DNA from: an uncultured Fibrobacter sp.
GTDB lineage: Bacteria > Fibrobacterota > Fibrobacteria > Fibrobacterales > Fibrobacteraceae
NCBI GenBank assembly: GCA_947165045.1
Contig: CAMUYW010000017.1
Location: 1-53,481 of the forward strand
Length of the DNA stretch: 53,481 nt
Reading direction: 5' to 3'
The notes below the pieces were generated by a model, which was not told the DNA's origin, searched no databases, and saw only the letters and a list, made by a program, of their open reading frames with translations. The stretch's first letter is position 1; the number at the start of each line of letters is the position of its first letter. The translations under genes and the position numbers were made by a program. This document shows positions 34,998-44,104 of this stretch, piece by piece.

Positions 34998-35849
34998 TTA
35001 AGCGGCTTCGCAGAGGAGGCGTTCCACTTCGGCGTCGCGGAGCTTGTTCAGGGCGTTTTCCTTGAGCTGACGAACGCGTTCCTTGGAAAGACCCACCATC
35101 GGAGCGATTTCCTTGAGGTTAAGGTCGGAATCCATCTTGAAACCGTAATAGAGCTTAATAATTTCCTTTTCTTGACTAGAGAGGTTCTTGTCCATCACCT
35201 TGTCGAATACTTCAGCACGGTTGTTGTTGTCTGCGAGCTCATCTGTGCGAGTTTCAGCATCGGAAATGGTATCGCCAAGAGTTGCATCGCCATCTTCGTT
35301 AACCGGAGCATCAAGAGAAGAAGCGGCGTTTCCCATCATCAAGATCTTTTCGATTTCGTTGGCTTTGTACTTGGAAAGGCCTTCGAGATCCTGAGTGCTG
35401 ATGGTGAACGTACCACCGATAACTTGGTGCATTCCCTTTGCATGACGGGAGAAGCGGCGCAGCATTAATTCCTTTTCAGCACTGATGCGGATCATGCGAC
35501 CTTTTTCGGCGAGAGCGCGGGTGATGTTCTGACGAATCCACCACACAGCATAGCTGATAAACTTGATATTCTGGGAGCGGTCAAAACGACGTGCCGCTTC
35601 GATGAGGCCCATGTTACCTTCGTTGATGAGTTCCATGATATCGAGACCACGGCCCTTGTAAAGGTTTGCAATGTTGACGACAAAACGTAAATTAGCGTTG
35701 ACCAACATATCCAAGGCTGCCTTATTGCCTTGAGCGGACTTCTGGAGCAATATCGTTTCCTGTTCTCTTGTCAGTAACGGGTAACGGGAAATGTCGTTAA
35801 GATATTGCATGTAAATGTCTTTCTGATCTCGATTGTTAAGGGTTTTCAT
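34998..35849 (-). CDS. RNA polymerase sigma-70 family factor, short RpoD/SigA-like
   Basis: A 283-residue sigma factor. Region 1.2 (YLNDISRYPLLTREQE), regions 2.1-2.4 (LVNANLRFVVNIANLYKGRG, LINEGNMGLIEAARRFD, FISYAVWWIRQNI), region 3 and regions 4.1-4.2 (GLSKERVRQLKENALNKLR) are all present. Region 1.1 and the long non-conserved insert of E. coli RpoD are missing, as in the short primary sigma factors of Bacteroidota. It could therefore be the housekeeping factor or a group 2 sigma; the window cannot tell. A strong AGGAGGT ribosome-binding site precedes the ATG. It is divergent from the histidine kinase gene. Confidence 0.9.
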   Translation of the reverse strand: MKTLNNRDQKDIYMQYLNDISRYPLLTREQETILLQKSAQGNKAALDMLVNANLRFVVNIANLYKGRGLDIMELINEGNMGLIEAARRFDRSQNIKFISYAVWWIRQNITRALAEKGRMIRISAEKELMLRRFSRHAKGMHQVIGGTFTISTQDLEGLSKYKANEIEKILMMGNAASSLDAPVNEDGDATLGDTISDAETRTDELADNNNRAEVFDKVMDKNLSSQEKEIIKLYYGFKMDSDLNLKEIAPMVGLSKERVRQLKENALNKLRDAEVERLLCEAA

Positions 35850-35957
35850 GGTGACCTCCTCATTTTTACATTATCAAATTTACCTCCAGATTGAAATCCT
35901 TGTGTCATCACTTAGAATGCTGCGTGCAAAAGTTAAATTGAGTTTTTGTTAAAAAAG

Positions 35958-35977
35958 TTCGTGATTTTTGTCACGAA
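35958..35977. promoter_or_regulatory. Inverted repeat upstream of the histidine kinase gene
   Basis: TTCGTGA (35958-35964) and TCACGAA (35971-35977), a perfect 7-base inverted repeat with a 6-base spacer. It lies directly before the first candidate start and could be an operator or an RNA hairpin. Confidence 0.4.
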
Positions 35978-35983
35978 ATTGTC

Positions 35984-37243
35984 ATGATGGGCCAAAATGG
36001 CTGGTTTTTAACTACTTTTTTTAGTATGAATGACAAATCTTCTACAATAAATACCGACAATCATACAAGTTTTATCCAGAAAACGCGAAACAAACTAGCT
36101 GTTTTGCAAGAAATGGACTTTGAACGTAATGAAACGAAGGTACGTAATCTATTAAAGGACGATCGTGAGCTTATTCAGTTCCCGATTCCGCTCTTTATGC
36201 CGACGCTCTTTATTTGGTTGTTCATGATTTTATTCCCGTTGGTCTTGATTCTGGATCCGTCGAATGCATCTAGCGTCAGTGCGAATGTGAATAGTGTAGT
36301 TGCTTATTATCTTCCGTTACTTTGTACGCTTTTTATTTTCTTCTTAAATCAGAAATTTCTTGTTCCCTTGTTTATTTTTAAAAAGCGTTATGCAATTTAT
36401 TTTGTAAGTAATTCTGTGCTCGTGTTTGCGGCGCTGTTTATTCGCGAAGTAACACTCTTCTTTATTGAACGTACACCTAATGATGGTTTTGCGTATTTCT
36501 TCAAGGACTATTGCTTCTCGTCGCTGAAGGGACATTTTGGTATTGGCACTGTTATGACGTTTGTCATATTGATTGTTCTTGTTTGCGTGCTTTGCGTGGT
36601 TTATCATTTGATGGTTCGCCAGATTGTGCGTGCGTTTGTGCTCCGTGAACAGAAACGTATGGGCTTGCAATATGAACTTGATTTTTTGAAAAATCAGTTG
36701 AGCCCGCATTTTCTCTTTAATACGTTAAATAATATCTCGGCGTTGATTCAGATAGATTCTAAACGTGCTGAAAGTTCTATGAATAAGCTGTCACAGTTGT
36801 TGCGCGTGATGCTGTACCAAGTCAAGGATAAATACATTACATTGCAAGAAGATGTTGATATTTTGCAGAAATATGCTGATTTGGAAAAGCTGCGCTTAGA
36901 TGACACGTTTGATTTTGCTTTTAACGTGAAAATTGAAAATCCAAAAACGATGATTGAACCGTTGCTGATGATGCCGCTGATGGAAAACGCGATGAAACAT
37001 TGCGTTAATCCGAACGGAAAAAGTTTTGCGCATGTTACAATCTCACAGCAAGGGAATGAAGTCCATTTCCATTCTGAGAATTCTAATTTCCCGAGAAAGT
37101 CAGGGCGTAAAAATGGTGGGCTCGGACTTTCGACTTTTGAAAAACGCTTGGATTTAATTTATTCAGGCTGTTATGAATATTCAGTGAATATAGTCGATGA
37201 TGTTTATATAAGCGATTTGACGATTCACTTGAAAAAAGAATAA
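35984..37243 (+). CDS. LytS-type sensor histidine kinase, membrane-bound
   Basis: Up to 419 residues. Four membrane helices occupy about residues 65-210 (such as MPTLFIWLFMILFPLVLIL and VMTFVILIVLVCVLCVVYHLM). The histidine kinase domain is of the PF06580 type: LSPHFLFNTLNNISALI with the phosphate-accepting His242, then LRLDDTFDF, the N-box PLMENAMKH and a G-box NGGLGLSTFEKRL. These kinases normally pair with LytTR response regulators, but none is adjacent, so it is an orphan here. The start is uncertain: ATG 35984 gives the longest form, while ATG 36026 would leave the 35958-35977 palindrome well upstream; neither has a clear ribosome-binding site. Codons are AT-richer than in neighbouring housekeeping genes. 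Confidence 0.85.
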   Translation: MMGQNGWFLTTFFSMNDKSSTINTDNHTSFIQKTRNKLAVLQEMDFERNETKVRNLLKDDRELIQFPIPLFMPTLFIWLFMILFPLVLILDPSNASSVSANVNSVVAYYLPLLCTLFIFFLNQKFLVPLFIFKKRYAIYFVSNSVLVFAALFIREVTLFFIERTPNDGFAYFFKDYCFSSLKGHFGIGTVMTFVILIVLVCVLCVVYHLMVRQIVRAFVLREQKRMGLQYELDFLKNQLSPHFLFNTLNNISALIQIDSKRAESSMNKLSQLLRVMLYQVKDKYITLQEDVDILQKYADLEKLRLDDTFDFAFNVKIENPKTMIEPLLMMPLMENAMKHCVNPNGKSFAHVTISQQGNEVHFHSENSNFPRKSGRKNGGLGLSTFEKRLDLIYSGCYEYSVNIVDDVYISDLTIHLKKE

Positions 37244-37291
37244 TTTTTTTTATTAACCCCTTTACACGTTCAAAAAATTATTTTAGTTTGT

Positions 37292-37321
37292 TAACCGCTT
37301 CGATTTTATTCGAGGCGGTTA
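37292..37321 (+). terminator. Terminator after the histidine kinase gene
   Basis: TAACCGCTTCGA pairs with TCGAGGCGGTTA around a T-rich loop, then CTTTTATCTTTT. Confidence 0.75.
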
Positions 37322-37422
37322 CTTTTATCTTTTACTTATATTCTTTCTTTACATCGTTTAATAAATCCTTTACGGCTGAATAGGCCTGTTTATCTAAATA
37401 ATCGATAAAAAAAGGGAATCCT

Positions 37423-38694
37423 ATGATTAGGATGTTTAAGGGCGTAGCCTTGTTGGGTACGTTGTGTGTGCTTAATGGCTTTGCCGAGGAATGTAAGGAC
37501 GTTGTACTGTATTCGGACAGTAACGACAAGGGTCAAATGATTGAATCTGGGAGAACTTTTCCGGAACAACCTGAATGGACTGCGAATTGGGGAAACTTAG
37601 ATGGAATGATGGCTCCGTATATCCGGTTGTCTGGCATAAAAAATGAGCAAGGTGATTGGAAAGGTTTGCTTTCGTTCCCGTCGCTCCCGTTGCATGTTGA
37701 TGGGGGTGTGCTCCGTTTAAAAGTGCGGTCTACGCAAAATGTGAAATTTGGTGCTTGGCTAAAGGGACGTACATCGGAAAGCGAAATCTATTACGCAAAT
37801 TTGGCTGCGAATAAAACGGTTTCGCTAGAAATTCCTTTCGCGAGTTTAGGCGTTACGGGAACGTTTGATGTTGTGAATGTGGGCATTGGACTGTTCCAAG
37901 TTCCGCAAAATCAATACATGACTCTCTTTATTGATGATGTTGGATTCAGTTGCGTTAAGGATGATGTTGGCAGTAGTTCTTCGTCATCTGTGGCGTTGGA
38001 AAGTTCCGATTCTTGGAAATATGTTTTTTCCAATGTCGAAGCATGGTCTACGAACCGGGACGCTCGAATGTTGCCTGCCAAGGAATCGGAATTTAGTGCT
38101 GCATACACTACACAAGAAAGGAATGAACTCATTTCGAAGACGGATGGGGATTTTCTTGTGGGTGAATTGGAACACCTGAAAATAGTGAATAGCGTTCATG
38201 CGACTGAAATGACGGCAAAAAAGTCTCGGTTGACATGGTATGATAATTTATACACGGTGGTTCGCAATAGGCTTTCTGAAAATGTAGTGGCGAATCCAAA
38301 ACAGCTTTATTATGAAGCCGAAGCGGTTGCTGCTAATTCAGATTATACCGTGATTCCGTTGCTTTTGGCAGATTTGGATTACGTCTATAGTGCGTGTGCG
38401 GATTCGACGTGCAGATCAACGCAGAATGTAAATGCTCATTTGTTTACGGCGGGGCTCCCGACATCGTTTGTGCGTGGTTCTAAAATAAGTCTGGTTTATG
38501 ACCCTTATTTTGTGGTGACAAAGCAAAAATCGTTACCATCCGTTTCTATTTGCGTTTCTGGATTGTGTAAAACGATTTCGCCCAAAGAACGGCTTGAATT
38601 AGAATTCCCATCATCGGGTTTGCAGACGATTGCCGTTAAAATGTCTAGTGGTGGGCGAAATGAGGAACAAAAACTGTTTGTGGAGGTGAAGTAA
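37423..38694 (+). CDS. Exported protein with N-terminal jelly-roll-like domain, function unknown
   Basis: A 423-residue exported protein. The signal peptide is about residues 1-21 (ending LNGFA). Residues about 25-180 read like a carbohydrate-binding-type jelly roll (WTANWGNLDGMMAPYIRLSG, VLRLKVRSTQNVKFGAWLKG, YMTLFIDDVGFSC). A serine linker (SSSSSS) follows, then a second domain of about 220 residues that I do not recognise, with paired cysteines (SACADSTCRS; ICVSGLCK). ATG 37423 has an AGGGA site. The stop overlaps the start of the next gene by one base, so the two products are probably made together. AT-rich codon choice. A role in binding cell-wall or surface polysaccharide is possible but not shown. 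Confidence 0.72.
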   Translation: MIRMFKGVALLGTLCVLNGFAEECKDVVLYSDSNDKGQMIESGRTFPEQPEWTANWGNLDGMMAPYIRLSGIKNEQGDWKGLLSFPSLPLHVDGGVLRLKVRSTQNVKFGAWLKGRTSESEIYYANLAANKTVSLEIPFASLGVTGTFDVVNVGIGLFQVPQNQYMTLFIDDVGFSCVKDDVGSSSSSSVALESSDSWKYVFSNVEAWSTNRDARMLPAKESEFSAAYTTQERNELISKTDGDFLVGELEHLKIVNSVHATEMTAKKSRLTWYDNLYTVVRNRLSENVVANPKQLYYEAEAVAANSDYTVIPLLLADLDYVYSACADSTCRSTQNVNAHLFTAGLPTSFVRGSKISLVYDPYFVVTKQKSLPSVSICVSGLCKTISPKERLELEFPSSGLQTIAVKMSSGGRNEEQKLFVEVK

Positions 38695-41189
38695 TGAAGC
38701 GTAATTTATGGTTTGCGATGGTGATCCTTTTGACGTCCAGTGTTATGGCTGCGCATAAGGACTATTCATTCTTTGTAGATGACAAGGATAAACTTTGCGT
38801 TGAAAATGGAAAAAGCCTGATGTATTTAAAAGGCTTTGATAATCGTGGATCCAATTGTGATGGCATGGTGGAGTCCGTGCGAATTCGTCTTATTGACCCG
38901 CCTCAAGATGAAAATTCGCCATCAGGCGTGTATCTCGAACGTCCATTTTTGATTATTGATGGAATCAATCTAGATCCTATTGAAAAGAAAACTTTGACGG
39001 ATTTGGAAGATGAAGTTAATCAGGTTGGGTTGCCGACGTTGCTTAAACATCTTGGATATACTCCGGTTCTTGTGCAGTTCACGGAAACGGTGCGTACATC
39101 GCTTCAGGACAATTCCAAAATTTTAAGCCAGTTGTTTTCGTTCTTGAGTAACAATCGGCAAATTCCGTTTCCCGCTGCGAAGGAAGATGGTTTTGTAATC
39201 ATGGGGATAAGCCAGGGCGGTGTTATTGGCCGTTATGGAGCGTATTTGTACGATACGCATCGTAGCAAAACGGATGCACCGATTCGATTGTTCTCGTCTT
39301 TAGATTCTCCGCATCAGGGTGCGGTTATGCCGATGGGCTTGTTTCATACAGTTTCGTTCTGGAGTATTAAGGGAGGTTCTTCGTCTGCAGAGATGTTCAA
39401 GGATATTCTGCTTGCGAAGGGGGCTGCGGATCTTTTAGTTTATGAAAATAAAAGCTTTTTGTTTTCGAGTGTATCTAAAGTCAATTTGAAAGGACGATTC
39501 CTTTTTGAAGATTACCGAAATGCTGCGGAATACAAGGGCTTTCCGACAGTTCTTGTTTCTCAAGGTCAATTGAAGGGACGCGATCCCGTACACAATAATG
39601 ATTATTATCGTATGGCTCGCCATGTTGATAAAGGACCTTTTACATTTGGATCTGTGATAAGCCGCATGCATTATTCGGATAATGATGGAACGGTGGCGTA
39701 CAATCGTGTGAAAGAAGGTACGGATGATCCGTTCAAAGAAGATTTTCGTGCTAATTCAGTGTATGATTTTATTCAGGGCTCGACATACCCGTTTGCAGCA
39801 ACGCTTTATAAATCGCTTCGTAATGGCTTTTTGGATGCTATGCCAGACGGTATGCAAAGGAATGTGCTGTTCTTTAATATGGGTCTAAATGCAACTTGGG
39901 ATTATGACTCGTTGATCCAAGATCGTAGCACGTTTATACCGACAGTGAGTGCTATGGACATGAAGTGCAATGGAGAATTGGCAATTCGCTCGACTTGCGG
40001 CTTTACGCAGTCATATGAAGGTTTTCCCTTTGAAAATCCTGGGAATAGGAGTACCGCTACGGCTACGTTTGCTGTTGATCCGACACATCCACGTTTTGCG
40101 GAAGCTATTAGTGGTCGCCATATTGAAATGCCGTTTGAAAATGATACGTTGAACACAATTGTTATGAATGGTATGCGCGTTGATATGTGGCGTATTTTAT
40201 GCGAAGTTGCAAAATATGATTATGACTATAATTTGGGGCAATTCAGAAATCCGAAATTGATTGGATATTTTTCGCCGGATACGAAGTGTATGGATTTGAG
40301 TAAAATTCCAGATATCATGATCAATATGGGGCTTGAAAAAAAGAATTCTTTTGCTTATGCTCGATATGACTATAATGCTTCAGCTACGGAAAAATCTTCT
40401 ACGGTTGAATTCAAATTACCAGCAGGCTGGAAAAAGGTGGCTGCATGGAATTATGGAGAAAATGTACCTGCAAATACTTCTTTTGAAGTTGATATCAAAG
40501 TTAACGATTCGAAAGGAGGTTGGATGAAGGCTGAACTCCTTATGTGCCGTACAAAAGCTTGTTCGGGACATTTGCAGTTGAATGAGGTCTCTGTGCCGTT
40601 GGATGGAAAAATTCATACACTGCGTTGGCAGTTGCCTGCAAATGAAGGTACTTTGAATGGATTGCGTTGGTTCCGTTTGGTGCTGAATTCTGATGGTGGT
40701 GATGTCACGTTGACAAATCCGTATCTTATCTTGAATACGAATAGCGGGGAACCTGTTCCGCCCAAGATTGCATCGACGAATATTTACCCTGGACTCTATA
40801 AATATGTGCCATGGGATTCCGCTACTCATGTAAGTTCTTATTTAGATGAATTGGGATCGGGGCTGGAAATCAAGTTCGATAAAGCTGGACGTGGTGTACA
40901 TTGGGCTTTTGGTAAAATGGTTTCGATGGACGATTATAAGAATTTGGTCGTAGAATATTGGCCTGGAACATGCCAACGAACCCTTGCTTATTTTGATTCC
41001 AAAAAGTTGACGGATGCAAATCTTGCAAACGGTAGGTTGCAAAATGGATTTGTTCGTAAAATTTTACCTTTGGACGAAATTATAGATAGGCGAGTGACTC
41101 CTCAGAGCTCCAAATCCGCGAGGCGTTTGAATTTGCAGGCTGTTGGCGGCCCTGATCGTTGTCTTATAAGGTCGATTGCATTAGAATAA
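38694..41189 (+). CDS. Exported alpha/beta-hydrolase (lipase/esterase-like), large
   Basis: An 831-residue exported protein. A signal peptide (residues 1-19, ending SVMAA) leads to a region with an alpha/beta-hydrolase core: YLERPFLIIDGIN, then LLKHLGYTPVLVQF, and the nucleophile elbow VIMGISQGGVIGRYGAY with Ser173 (GxSxG type), then FSSLDSPHQGAVMP, which resembles triacylglycerol lipase and PGAP1-like folds. SDNDGTVAYNRV may carry the acidic or His part of the triad. The C-terminal third (from about residue 560) is beta-rich and jelly-roll-like (FEVDIKVNDSKGGWMKAELLMC). Substrate unknown; an esterase acting on acylated polysaccharide or lipid would suit a fibre degrader, but this is inference. 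It is coupled to the gene before it by a TAATG overlap. Confidence 0.7.
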   Translation: MKRNLWFAMVILLTSSVMAAHKDYSFFVDDKDKLCVENGKSLMYLKGFDNRGSNCDGMVESVRIRLIDPPQDENSPSGVYLERPFLIIDGINLDPIEKKTLTDLEDEVNQVGLPTLLKHLGYTPVLVQFTETVRTSLQDNSKILSQLFSFLSNNRQIPFPAAKEDGFVIMGISQGGVIGRYGAYLYDTHRSKTDAPIRLFSSLDSPHQGAVMPMGLFHTVSFWSIKGGSSSAEMFKDILLAKGAADLLVYENKSFLFSSVSKVNLKGRFLFEDYRNAAEYKGFPTVLVSQGQLKGRDPVHNNDYYRMARHVDKGPFTFGSVISRMHYSDNDGTVAYNRVKEGTDDPFKEDFRANSVYDFIQGSTYPFAATLYKSLRNGFLDAMPDGMQRNVLFFNMGLNATWDYDSLIQDRSTFIPTVSAMDMKCNGELAIRSTCGFTQSYEGFPFENPGNRSTATATFAVDPTHPRFAEAISGRHIEMPFENDTLNTIVMNGMRVDMWRILCEVAKYDYDYNLGQFRNPKLIGYFSPDTKCMDLSKIPDIMINMGLEKKNSFAYARYDYNASATEKSSTVEFKLPAGWKKVAAWNYGENVPANTSFEVDIKVNDSKGGWMKAELLMCRTKACSGHLQLNEVSVPLDGKIHTLRWQLPANEGTLNGLRWFRLVLNSDGGDVTLTNPYLILNTNSGEPVPPKIASTNIYPGLYKYVPWDSATHVSSYLDELGSGLEIKFDKAGRGVHWAFGKMVSMDDYKNLVVEYWPGTCQRTLAYFDSKKLTDANLANGRLQNGFVRKILPLDEIIDRRVTPQSSKSARRLNLQAVGGPDRCLIRSIALE

Positions 41190-41257
41190 GGGCCTCTTGT
41201 TGTAGTGTTGAATTTATGATATATTTTTTGTGTAATTCAGTTTAGTAGGAGCATGAA

Positions 41258-42019
41258 ATGAAAACATCAATTTCGTTAAGTACGTTGTTCGTTTTGGCTT
41301 TGTCGCTTTGTGGTTGCTTAAATCCTCATTTGAGCTCAATGGGGGCTTCGCAGATGATCGTTGCTCATCAGCCTCGTTTGACTGTGAATGGGGATTCTTC
41401 TGCAATAACGGTTTCTGTTGACGGATTTGGAGGGGCTGCAATGACTGGCCGAAATATCAAAGACGGCTTTTCGGGAGGCGCTTCTGTTGCGTTGAATTAT
41501 AGACCGTTTGGATTATCTTCTCCGTTGTATGTAGAAGCTGCGTTTGGTGGCAAGGGTGGAAAAGCGTCGTTTGATTGTAGCGAAGGTGGTAAATGCAATG
41601 ACCTTTACGAAGCGTGGCTTGAATCGGCTGGGCAGAGAAAGTATTCGTTCTGGAATTTGCAGGAACGCATGGCTGTCGGAGCAGACTTTAATGCTGGACC
41701 TATGATTTTGGGTTTGGGCGTTGGGGTTCAGCTTTTTGAAGGCGGTGGCGATTTTGACGATATTCGCGACTATCTTGGGAAAAGTTTTGCTGAAAATGAC
41801 GATGAAGGATATGGAGTTAAGCTTTATTCTACGGCTCGTCTTGGAACTAGGCTTGGACAATACGGCGTAATTACTGCGAATGCTGATATCATGTGGCTGA
41901 AAACAATGAACGTTGGGCTTTCGCTGAATTACTTCCATCCGTCGGGATTCCATGGAGGAATCTTTGGTGCGGAAAAAGTTGGCTATGGCGCGAATTTCGG
42001 CAAGACGTTTAGTTTTTAA
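41258..42019 (+). CDS. Lipoprotein, glycine-rich, possible outer-membrane beta-barrel
   Basis: A 253-residue protein with lipoprotein signal MKTSISLSTLFVLALSLCGC (Cys20). The mature part is glycine-rich with alternating hydrophobic residues (VSVDGFGGAAMTGRNIKDGF, PLYVEAAFGGKGGKASF, MILGLGVGVQLFEGGG). It ends GANFGKTFSF, and a C-terminal Phe is typical of outer-membrane barrels. No family is recognised. The AGGAG site fits ATG 41258; an ATG five bases earlier opens only a two-codon frame. It follows the hydrolase gene after a short gap and may share its transcript. Confidence 0.65.
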   Translation: MKTSISLSTLFVLALSLCGCLNPHLSSMGASQMIVAHQPRLTVNGDSSAITVSVDGFGGAAMTGRNIKDGFSGGASVALNYRPFGLSSPLYVEAAFGGKGGKASFDCSEGGKCNDLYEAWLESAGQRKYSFWNLQERMAVGADFNAGPMILGLGVGVQLFEGGGDFDDIRDYLGKSFAENDDEGYGVKLYSTARLGTRLGQYGVITANADIMWLKTMNVGLSLNYFHPSGFHGGIFGAEKVGYGANFGKTFSF

Positions 42020-42059
42020 CGTTGTGTGATTTTTCTCTGGTCATTATAATCCTGAAAAT

Positions 42060-42089
42060 AAGGGCTATCAAGATTTTCTTGAAGCCCTT
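42060..42089 (+). terminator. Hairpin after the 41258-42019 lipoprotein gene
   Basis: AAGGGCTATCAAGA and TCTTGAAGCCCTT form a long stem with one bulge, followed by TTCTACGTTTTTG. Confidence 0.65.
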
Positions 42090-42163
42090 TCTACGTTTTT
42101 GTTATTTAATGTGCTTTGATGCAAAAAATGCGCCGGTATTGTTCGGCATCACTCTGTGTACAA

Positions 42164-42197
42164 AAAAAGGCTTCGAGCAAATGCTCGAAACCTTTTT
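42164..42197 (-). terminator. Terminator of the carboxyltransferase gene
   Basis: AAAAAGGCTTCGAGCA (42164-42179) pairs with TGCTCGAAACCTTTTT (42182-42197) with one mismatch; T-rich end on the minus strand. Confidence 0.8.
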
Positions 42198-42240
42198 AAA
42201 GCCTTGGGCTTGAGCGAAGTCGTTAGACTTGCGCGACAGC

Positions 42241-43818
42241 TTACTTGCTGAGGGTCTGGACCTGGACGTCCCAGCTCTGGTTGCCAAGAGCGATACGGTA
42301 GGTGCTTGCGGCGCCGGCCTTCATGTTCTTGGTGTCGACAGCCGGAGCTGCGTTCGGGTCTTTCTTGGGAACGCCAATGTGGCGGTTGCCCTTGAGGAAT
42401 TCGATACCCTTGTTGCCAGCCTTCGTCTGGAGGCAGCCCGTGATGAAGATGGTTTCGTCGGTAACCGGCAGACCATTTTCTTCGAGGAGGGTCTTGGCCT
42501 TCGGAATGCCCGGTTCGAGAATTTCTTCTGCGCACTGGACGCCCGGATAGGCTTCCTTGAACGGCTTCATGTTGAACTGGTCGGCAGCGATCTTCACGAG
42601 TTCCGGATCCGGTTCGCACGGAGTCTTACCCTGGTAACCGAGGAGCATCTTGCCGTAGCCTTCGGTCATCTTGAACCACGTACCGCGGCCGGCGGCCTGG
42701 TTCAAGGTGTTCATGTAAGCCTGCTGGAAGTAGAACTGAGAAACCGGCGTCACAGAGGATGCGAAACCACCGCGGCGTACGCACTCACTCATGTTTTCGA
42801 TAACCTTCGGGAAGAGGTGGAAGGTCTTGGTTTCACGCATCATGAGGGTATTTGCTGTGAGAGCGCCACCCGGCATCGGGCTGAAGATAACGTCGGTAGT
42901 GATCTGACGAGCTTCAGGCGGGAAGTTATAGTCCTTGAGGCATTCAACAGCGACGTTGTTTGCTTCCATGAGTTCCGGAATATGATCGTCGACGATGCTG
43001 TCTTCGCCGAGGGCGAGCTTGTATTCCGTGCCCTTGAGAGCGTGGAACATGGAGAACAAGTCCGGCTGAGCCGTACCGCCAGAGAGCGGCTTGCGGCCGA
43101 GGTCAACGCCATCTGCGCCACCTTCGATAGCAGCCTTGTATTGAGCCACACCAGTACCGCAAGTGTCATGGCTGTGGATGCGGAGTTCGACCTTATCGCC
43201 GAGGAGCTTACGAGCGCGCTTGAACGTTTCGTAAACCTTGGTCGGGTTTGTCGTACCGGAAGCGTCCTTGAAGCAGACGGAAGCGAACGGAACACCGGCG
43301 TCCAAGATGTTGCGGAGGATGCGTTCGTAGAATTCCGGGTTGTGGGCGGCGTTGAGGTCGCATCCCGGAGGAAGTTCCATCATGGTCACGACGACTTCGT
43401 GTTCCAGACCGGCGTCGGTGATGCACTTACCGGAGTAGATGAGGTTGTTGACGTCGTTCAAAGCGTCGAAGTTACGAATACGGGTCATGCCGTGCTTCTT
43501 GAACATGTCGGCATGGAGCTTGATCATGTCACGCGGCTGCGGAGCGAGAGCCACAACGTTGATACCGCGAGCGAGAGTCTGGAGACGGATCTTCGGACCG
43601 ACAACGCGACGGAATTCGTCCATCATGTCGAATGCGTCTTCGCCGCAGTTCTGGTAGAGGGCCTGGAAACGAGCGCCGCCACCTGCTTCGAAGTGGGTGA
43701 TACCAGCCTTAACAGCTGCTTCAACGGCGGGCATGAAGTCCTTCATGAACACGCGAGCGCCGAAAATGGACTGGAAGCCATCACGGAACGAGGTGTCTTG
43801 GAACAGAATCTTTTTCAT
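42241..43818 (-). CDS. Biotin-dependent carboxyltransferase subunit (OadA/PycB/transcarboxylase 5S type)
   Basis: Carboxyltransferase that moves CO2 between carboxybiotin and pyruvate/oxaloacetate. It begins ILFQDTSFRDGFQSIFGA, the DTTxRD-type metal and substrate motif, followed by HFEAGGGARF, RNFDALNDVNNL, IHSHDTCGTGV and GADGVDLGRKPLSGG, all typical of the TIM-barrel carboxyltransferase domain, then the conserved C-terminal PYC_OADA region. At 525 residues it stops at QSWDVQVQTLSK, before any biotinyl domain, so the biotin carrier must be another protein. Alternatives are oxaloacetate decarboxylase alpha, pyruvate carboxylase B or methylmalonyl-CoA transcarboxylase 5S. A link to succinate fermentation is likely but inferred. 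Codon use indicates high expression. A CAGGAAA site supports the ATG. Confidence 0.88.
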   Translation of the reverse strand: MKKILFQDTSFRDGFQSIFGARVFMKDFMPAVEAAVKAGITHFEAGGGARFQALYQNCGEDAFDMMDEFRRVVGPKIRLQTLARGINVVALAPQPRDMIKLHADMFKKHGMTRIRNFDALNDVNNLIYSGKCITDAGLEHEVVVTMMELPPGCDLNAAHNPEFYERILRNILDAGVPFASVCFKDASGTTNPTKVYETFKRARKLLGDKVELRIHSHDTCGTGVAQYKAAIEGGADGVDLGRKPLSGGTAQPDLFSMFHALKGTEYKLALGEDSIVDDHIPELMEANNVAVECLKDYNFPPEARQITTDVIFSPMPGGALTANTLMMRETKTFHLFPKVIENMSECVRRGGFASSVTPVSQFYFQQAYMNTLNQAAGRGTWFKMTEGYGKMLLGYQGKTPCEPDPELVKIAADQFNMKPFKEAYPGVQCAEEILEPGIPKAKTLLEENGLPVTDETIFITGCLQTKAGNKGIEFLKGNRHIGVPKKDPNAAPAVDTKNMKAGAASTYRIALGNQSWDVQVQTLSK

Positions 43819-44104
43819 AATGTTTTCCTGTGGGATAAATCCCTATGTTTTACTGTACAATAAAATACGGGTGCAAATATAGATTTTTCGGAAATCGGAA
43901 AACGGAATTCGGAGTTAAATGTAGGGTGATTTTAGAACTTGGAACTTTGGATATTGTAAACGAAAATTTTCTTTGCAGAGCCTAATGATTGGGAAACGCT
44001 TTGATTGGCTTGATCATCGAAAAAAGTGGTGCTTGAAATTTGTATTTTTGTTCTAATCATATATTGAACAAACACGTTTAATTGTGTTGGAATACGGAGT
44101 CTTT

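Noticed and set aside
34966..35001. 11-codon frame with an AAAGGAG site (MKVVRSNNLFI)
   Set aside because: It lies between the sigma gene stop and its terminator, antisense to the sigma 3-prime region, has no promoter of its own that I could see and overlaps the sigma stop codon. Probably chance.
42229..43863. 544-codon open frame opposite the carboxyltransferase gene
   Set aside because: Same cause: codon bias of a highly expressed gene. No domain or signal is seen.
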